A DNA stretch of 9,917 bases from a bacterium (lineage in GTDB: Bacteria > Krumholzibacteriota > Krumholzibacteriia > JACNKJ01), in NCBI GenBank assembly GCA_014382085.1, contig JACNKJ010000203.1, positions 1 through 9,917 of the forward strand. The letters run 5' to 3'. The position numbers and the translations under genes were made by a program. Below the pieces are notes generated by a model, which was given only the letters and a program-made list of their open reading frames with translations, was not told the origin of the DNA and made no database searches. Positions 6,250-9,917 of the stretch are shown piece after piece. Positions within the stretch are counted from its first letter, which is position 1, and each line of letters opens with the position of its first letter.

Positions 6250-7476
6250 TTACAGCTTCCGGAAATCGGCGCCTGTGGGATTCTGGAAGATACGCAGACC
6301 AAACTGCGGCAGTACCGCCAGGATGTGATCAAAGATATCCGCTTGAATGCCCTCATACTCAACCCAACGTTGATCGCTTGAGAATGTGTAAATCTCGATG
6401 GGCAGGCCATCCTCGCCAGGTTTGAGTTGGCGCACCATGCAGGTCATGTCCTGCTTCAACATAGGATGTTGGCGGAGGTACTCGGTGACGTAGGCGCGGA
6501 AGGTGCCCACATTGGTCATGCGCCTGCCGTTGACTAGCGCTTCCTCGCTCACGGCCTGCGCATTGTTCCACTCGGCGATTTCCTTTTCCTTGCCGGTGAT
6601 GTAATCCCCCAGAATGCGGAAGCGCCGGAATCGGTCGATCATCTCGTCCGTGCAGAACTCGATACTTGTCATATCAATGTTCACGGCGCGCTTGATGCGC
6701 CGTCCACCGGACTCATCCATGCCCCGCCAGTTTTGGAAGGAGCTCGCAACCAGCGCATAGGTTGGAATGGTGGTGATGGTCTTGTCCCAGTTTTGCACTT
6801 TCACCGTGGTGAGCGTGAGGTCGATGACGTCTCCGTCGGCGCCGTACTGGGGCATGCTGATCCAATCACCCATACGGATCATGTCGTTGCCGGTTAGTTG
6901 AATGCTGGCCACGAAACCGAGGATGGTGTCTTTGAAAATCAGAAGCAGCACGGCGGTCATGGCGCCGAGTCCGCCGAGCAACACCACCGGCGAACGCCCC
7001 ATAAGCGCGCTGATGATGTAAATGGACACCGCAATGCCCACGATAATCTTCACCACCTGTAGGTATCCCTTGATGGGACGATTTTTGGAAACCGCGTAGC
7101 TGCGGTAGATATCGAGAAGGCCGTCGAGGAATGAGAAGAAGGCGAGCAGGCCCAGCAGTGCGATGTAGAGGGACACGGCTTTATTGATGACGAGCATGGC
7201 CGTATCCATGCCGCCGAAAACCAGAGGCGCCGTCAGGCTTACTACGAGCGCCGGCGCCAGATGCGCCACGCGATGCAGGAATTTGCGATCGAGGAGGGCG
7301 TCGTCCCAGCGAGTTTTGGTGTGACGTATAATCCTGCGCAGTATTACGAGTAAAATTCGCCGTGTAAGCAGATCCACTATCCAGGCCAGTAGGATGATCG
7401 CCACCGCGCCCAGTAACATGTAGAGGCCATCACCGAGGTCGCGGATGCCGGGCAAGCCGCGGAGTACTTCGTTCAT
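6250..7476 (-). CDS. ybdG: YbdG-like mechanosensitive channel (MscS superfamily)
   Basis: A larger MscS-superfamily membrane protein of 408 residues, about the size of E. coli YbdG (415). Five hydrophobic segments are visible (about 19-38, 72-90, 99-117, 139-158 and 163-193). The last forms the pore and continues into the beta domain: GGLGAMTAVLLLIFKD (168-183), then GNDMIRMGDWI (196-206). The stretch VQNWDKTITTIPTYALVASS (227-246), with FQNWRGM and GGRRIKR following, is characteristic of the YbdG branch rather than short MscS. The C-terminal half carries the YbdG-type insertion (about 290-330) before the cage. The E. coli homologue gives a small-conductance channel active in osmotic adaptation. 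The start is the ATG at 7476, because AAGGAGG (7489-7483) lies 6 nt upstream; the GTG at 7482 directly abuts that site. It converges on mscS and diverges from the epimerase-like gene. Confidence 0.92.
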   Translation of the reverse strand: MNEVLRGLPGIRDLGDGLYMLLGAVAIILLAWIVDLLTRRILLVILRRIIRHTKTRWDDALLDRKFLHRVAHLAPALVVSLTAPLVFGGMDTAMLVINKAVSLYIALLGLLAFFSFLDGLLDIYRSYAVSKNRPIKGYLQVVKIIVGIAVSIYIISALMGRSPVVLLGGLGAMTAVLLLIFKDTILGFVASIQLTGNDMIRMGDWISMPQYGADGDVIDLTLTTVKVQNWDKTITTIPTYALVASSFQNWRGMDESGGRRIKRAVNIDMTSIEFCTDEMIDRFRRFRILGDYITGKEKEIAEWNNAQAVSEEALVNGRRMTNVGTFRAYVTEYLRQHPMLKQDMTCMVRQLKPGEDGLPIEIYTFSSDQRWVEYEGIQADIFDHILAVLPQFGLRIFQNPTGADFRKL

Positions 7477-7482
7477 ATCCAC

Positions 7483-7489
7483 CCTCCTT
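7483..7489 (-). promoter_or_regulatory. Ribosome binding site fixing the start of the YbdG-like channel
   Basis: AAGGAGG on the minus strand has 6 nt to the ATG at 7476 but 0 nt to the in-frame GTG at 7482, so the ATG is used. Confidence 0.75.
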
Positions 7490-7496
7490 CTCGCTC

Positions 7497-7524
7497 AGCA
7501 TAGCCGTAGGGAGGCGAGGGTCAA
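7497..7524 (-). promoter_or_regulatory. Candidate promoter for the YbdG-like channel gene
   Basis: On the minus strand TTGACC (7524-7519) is followed after 16 nt by TATGCT (7502-7497). Transcription would start near 7490, giving a leader of only about 14 nt that begins at the ribosome binding site. The -35 is good and the -10 moderate. Confidence 0.35.
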
Positions 7525-7535
7525 ACCAAAACCGC

Positions 7536-7564
7536 GTGCAAATGTGCACAGCCCCCCTCATAAT
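7536..7564 (+). promoter_or_regulatory. Dyad and -10-like box upstream of the epimerase-like gene
   Basis: A short perfect dyad GTGCA-N4-TGCAC (7536-7549) is followed by CATAAT (7559-7564), which resembles a -10. With a 17-nt spacer the -35 would be GTGCAA, lying inside the dyad. This layout, an operator overlapping a weak -35 between divergent genes, would suit a regulated promoter, but the sites are short and the regulator is unknown. Confidence 0.25.
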
Positions 7565-7582
7565 GAGCCGGAGGAGGATCTC

Positions 7583-8491
7583 ATGCGAATTCTTGTCAGT
7601 GGCGCCAGCGGATTCGTGGGCAGCGCAATCATGCGCGAACTGTCTGGCGAGGGCCATACCGTGTTGCCGCTTCTGCGCATATCAAGCGCACATCTGCCCT
7701 CCTGGGATCCTGCCCGAGGCGAGATCGCGGCCCAGCAACTGGAAGGCTTCGACGCGGTCATTCACCTTGCCGGCGCGAGTCTTGCCGAGGGTCGATGGAC
7801 CCGCCGTCGCCGCCATTTGTTTCGCGAAAGCCGAGTGCCAGCCACGCGCCTGCTCTGTGAAACACTGTCTCAACTTGAATCGCCGCCCAAGGTTTTCATC
7901 GTTGCGTCGGCGGTGGGTATCTATGGATCTCGCGGCGATGAAGAGCTGGATGAAGAGTCGTCCCCGGGAAAGGGCTTTCTGGCCGAATTGGGCCAAGACT
8001 GGGAGGCGGCCTCCTTGCCCGCGAGCGAAGCTGGTATTCGAGTGGTGCAGCTTCGCATGGGCATGGTTCTAGGCCAAAGCGGCGGCGCCTTACCCAAACT
8101 CACCCCTCTTTTCCTGGCCGGACTTGGCGGTCGTTTGGGAAGCGGCCGACAATGGATGAGTTGGGTGAGTTTGGACGATTTGCTGACTATGTTTAAATTC
8201 ATCCTAGACCAAGAAGAACTGTCGGGTGCCATTAATGCCGTGGCAGACGATCCGTTGCGCAACGTGGATTTCACCAAAGAGCTGGCTCGAGCATTGAGAC
8301 GGCGAGCCTGGTTACCCGTCCCGGCCTTCGCGCTAAAGCTACTCATGGGAAAAATGGCCGATGAGATGCTACTTGCCAGCCAGCGCGTTCGACCCGCTCG
8401 CTTGCTTGAGGCCGGTTTTCAGTTCGAGCATCCGAATCTTAGGGTCGCGCTGGAGCATGTATTGGGAACAAGGAAAGGAAGACGAGCATGA
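7583..8491 (+). CDS. TIGR01777/SDR39U1-family NAD(P)-dependent epimerase-like protein (YfcH type)
   Basis: Atypical short-chain dehydrogenase/reductase of 302 residues. The N-terminal nucleotide-binding motif is GASGFVG (residues 7-13). An ASAVGIYGSRGDEEL segment (108-122) places the catalytic-type Tyr at 114. Family-specific blocks follow: GGALPKLTPLF (167-177), GSGRQWMSWVSLDDLL (187-201), and the C-terminal DUF1731-like region PVPAFALKLLMGKMADEMLLASQRV (about 246-269). These match TIGR01777 closely (E. coli YfcH, human SDR39U1). The physiological substrate of the family is not established, so 'sugar epimerase' is only a fold-based name. The start ATG is preceded by GGAGGAGG (7570-7577) at 5 nt. 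Its TGA overlaps the ATG of the next gene as ATGA, so the thioredoxin-like protein is probably translationally coupled. Confidence 0.93.
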   Translation: MRILVSGASGFVGSAIMRELSGEGHTVLPLLRISSAHLPSWDPARGEIAAQQLEGFDAVIHLAGASLAEGRWTRRRRHLFRESRVPATRLLCETLSQLESPPKVFIVASAVGIYGSRGDEELDEESSPGKGFLAELGQDWEAASLPASEAGIRVVQLRMGMVLGQSGGALPKLTPLFLAGLGGRLGSGRQWMSWVSLDDLLTMFKFILDQEELSGAINAVADDPLRNVDFTKELARALRRRAWLPVPAFALKLLMGKMADEMLLASQRVRPARLLEAGFQFEHPNLRVALEHVLGTRKGRRA

Positions 8492-9081
8492 CCGAGAAAG
8501 CCAAATACTACGACAAGCGCGCCCATTTCTGGCTGAGGTATTGGAAAAAAGCTCGTCACTACGATCTCTACCTGGCCGAGGAATCAGACTATGAGGGCAA
8601 ATGGAAAACCATGGCCACGGCTCTTCCCGCACTGCCCGAAAGCGCTGCCGCGCGTCTGAGTGGATTCGACCGCCAAATGAAGGTGCTGGTCTATGGCGGG
8701 GCCTGGTGCGGTGATTGCGTTCGGCAAGGTCCGATCTTTCGTCAGTTGGCCGAAGCCTGTGATAAGACCGAACTGCGCTTCATCGATCGGGAAATCAGTG
8801 AGGAACTGCAAGACGAGCTTCGAGTGCTGGGTGCCCTACGAGTTCCAATTGTGGTTTTTCTGAGTGAGGATTTTCACGAGATCGGACGCTTCGGCGACCG
8901 TTTGCTCCACACATATCGCCGCAAGGCTGAGCGAGAAACCGGTGAGGCCTGCGATGCCGGCATTCTGCCACCCTCCTCAGCCGATTTGGTGGCCGAACGC
9001 GAGGAATGGCTGGATATTTTCGAGCGCATGCTGCTCATGCTGCGCTTGGCGCCGCCCTTGCGCCAGCGATACGAGGACTAA
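8488..9081 (+). CDS. Thioredoxin-fold family protein with WCGDC active site
   Basis: A 197-residue protein without signal peptide or membrane segment, so presumably cytoplasmic. After an N-terminal extension of about 60 residues rich in Tyr, Trp, Lys and Arg (KYYDKRAHFWLRYWKKARHY), a thioredoxin fold begins with MKVLVYGGAWCGDC. The CxxC cysteines are at 74 and 77, and a likely cis-Pro is at 120 (LRVPIVVF). The CGDC form is found in many thioredoxin-like proteins distinct from TrxA (CGPC), and the role here is probably thiol-disulfide exchange on an unidentified partner. A C-terminal helical extension (about 160-197) contains DIFERMLLMLRLAPPLRQRYED. It overlaps the upstream epimerase-like gene by 4 nt and is most likely co-expressed with it. 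Confidence 0.85.
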   Translation: MTEKAKYYDKRAHFWLRYWKKARHYDLYLAEESDYEGKWKTMATALPALPESAAARLSGFDRQMKVLVYGGAWCGDCVRQGPIFRQLAEACDKTELRFIDREISEELQDELRVLGALRVPIVVFLSEDFHEIGRFGDRLLHTYRRKAERETGEACDAGILPPSSADLVAEREEWLDIFERMLLMLRLAPPLRQRYED

Positions 9082-9135
9082 GCCGCCTCTTGTGAACCTT
9101 GCCTTCGATGGATTAGTCTGGGCGGGATCCTTCCT

Positions 9136-9140
9136 GGGAG
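9136..9140 (+). promoter_or_regulatory. Ribosome binding site for rmuC
   Basis: GGGAG lies 6 nt before the ATG at 9147. A different-frame ATG at 9142 hits TGA after four codons, so 9147 is the start. Confidence 0.5.
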
Positions 9141-9146
9141 TATGCC

Positions 9147-9917
9147 ATGGACATGAACAATCTATTCACAGTTCTGCTGCTTGTCGCCGCGGTGACGTCC
9201 TTCTTTTTCCTATTGCGTTCCAGAGGCCGCGGTTCGGAGTCCGAACGCGACATAGCTCTCTTGCGCAGCGAATTGGAACAGCAGCGTGAGCGTTTTCAGG
9301 AACGCGAGGAATTGCTGAAGAAGTCCGGCGAAGAATTGCAGAATGCCTTCAAGGCCCTCAGCGCCGAAGCGCTCAAATCTAATCGAGAAGATTTCCTGGC
9401 TCTTGCCCAGCGTGAACTGGAGAAGAAGCAAATCGAGGCCAAGGGTGAACTCGAAAAACGCGAGCAGGCCGTCAAAAATCTGGTGGATCCTATCAACAAG
9501 AATCTGGATGAGGTTCGCAAGCAGATCCAGGAAGTTGAAAAGGAGCGAAAAGAGACCACCGGCGGACTGAACGAGCAACTCAAACGCTTCAGCAAAGATC
9601 AGGAGAAGCTGCGCTACGAAACGGCTCAACTGGTCACCGCCTTACGCAAACCCAGCGTTCGCGGGCAGTGGGGCGAGATGCAGCTCAAGCGCGTGGTGGA
9701 AATGGCGGGTATGCTCGATCGCTGCGATTTTCAAACCCCGGCCCCGACAGAACCGGCGGGGCAAACTTCCCCCCCCCTCCTTTTGGAAATTTCCCGGCAA
9801 AAAAACCGGGGGGGGGGCGCCCAAAACCCCCCCGGACCCCATCTTCCCCCCCCCGGGATCGAAAAAGGAAACCCCCCCCAAGGAGAGGCAGGGCCGCCAG
9901 CCCCGCCCCCCCGCACC
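9147..9917 (+). CDS. rmuC: DNA recombination protein RmuC, 3'-truncated, with corrupted end
   Basis: RmuC-family proteins are membrane-anchored, coiled-coil proteins with a nuclease-like core; in E. coli rmuC limits recombination at inverted repeats. A hydrophobic anchor (residues about 5-22, NNLFTVLLLVAAVTSFFFLL) is followed by a long charged coiled coil (about 30-150, many Glu, Lys and Gln). The conserved core entry RGQWGEMQLKRVVEMAGM follows (172-189), then CDFQT (193-197). The reading is reliable to about 9734 (196 codons). Beyond that the bases become C and G runs. From 9760 the expected family sequence around VVVDAKTPLD can still be recognised, but in the +1 frame. The missing 3' part should hold the remaining core, with full length probably 400 or more residues. 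The gap to the thioredoxin gene is 65 nt, so co-transcription is possible. Confidence 0.88.
   Translation, partial: MDMNNLFTVLLLVAAVTSFFFLLRSRGRGSESERDIALLRSELEQQRERFQEREELLKKSGEELQNAFKALSAEALKSNREDFLALAQRELEKKQIEAKGELEKREQAVKNLVDPINKNLDEVRKQIQEVEKERKETTGGLNEQLKRFSKDQEKLRYETAQLVTALRKPSVRGQWGEMQLKRVVEMAGMLDRCDFQTPAPTEPAGQTSPPLLLEISRQKNRGGGAQNPPGPHLPPPGIEKGNPPQGEAGPPAPPPRT
9735..9917. other. Low-quality sequence at the fragment end
   Basis: Homopolymer runs are dense here: C9 at 9769-9777, A7 at 9799-9805, G10 at 9808-9817, C7 at 9827-9833, C9 at 9846-9854, C8 at 9872-9879 and C7 at 9906-9912. The underlying rmuC reading is still traceable through substitutions to G or C and at least two frame slips. 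This should be trimmed, not annotated. The Gly/Pro-rich open frames on the minus strand here are artefacts. Confidence 0.85.

Noticed and set aside
9082..9146. Promoter between the thioredoxin-like gene and rmuC
   Set aside because: Boxes such as TTGTGA and TTAGTC are too far from consensus to call.
9808..9817. G10 tract as a phase-variation tract or G-quadruplex
   Set aside because: The surrounding codons map onto the RmuC consensus with G miscalls, and many other runs cluster in the same last 180 bases, so error is the simpler explanation.
9642..9916. Glycine/proline-rich minus-strand open frames near the end
   Set aside because: They arise from C and G runs in corrupted sequence overlying rmuC.

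Overview
The window looks like a chromosomal fragment, probably a metagenomic contig, from an uncultured Gram-negative bacterium. It is moderately GC-rich by eye, uses the standard genetic code, and has strong Shine-Dalgarno (SD) sites. Gram-negative character is supported by a DUF3078-type outer-membrane beta-barrel protein with a signal peptide and a terminal Phe, and by a secreted TolB-like propeller. DUF3078 together with TolB-like proteins fits the Fibrobacterota-Chlorobi-Bacteroidota (FCB)/Krumholzibacteriota area, but that placement is an inference. There is no tRNA, rRNA, CRISPR array, insertion sequence or phage gene.

Layout. 1-1515 (+): acetoacetyl-CoA synthetase, missing its N-terminus at the window edge. 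1555-2445 (+): exported six-repeat PD40/TolB-like beta-propeller. 2442-3650 (-): family 4 glycosyltransferase, convergent with the propeller gene so that the two stop codons overlap. 3651-3856: divergent spacer with a candidate promoter. 3857-4756 (+): DUF3078-type outer-membrane protein. 4801-5259 (+): large-conductance mechanosensitive channel MscL with a C-terminal CxxC...CxxC module. 5270-5301: a strong intrinsic terminator. 5318-6124 (+): small MscS channel. 6225-6247: a hairpin terminator between convergent genes. 6250-7476 (-): a second, YbdG-like MscS-family channel. 7477-7582: divergent spacer with a 5-bp dyad and promoter-like boxes. 7583-8491 (+): TIGR01777 sugar-nucleotide-epimerase-like protein, overlapping by ATGA with 8488-9081 (+), a thioredoxin-fold protein with a WCGDC site. 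9147-9917 (+): 5' part of rmuC, running off the end.

Functional themes. The middle is an osmotic-stress island: three different mechanosensitive channels (MscL, MscS, YbdG-like) lie within 2.7 kb, next to an outer-membrane protein gene. The flanks are housekeeping genes for acetoacetate activation, glycosyl transfer, redox and DNA maintenance. No novel multi-gene system is evident.

The most important caution concerns the last ~180 bases (from about 9735). They are corrupted sequence: long C and G runs replace what is still recognisable as the conserved RmuC core, now in a shifted frame. Nothing in that stretch should be annotated as biology.
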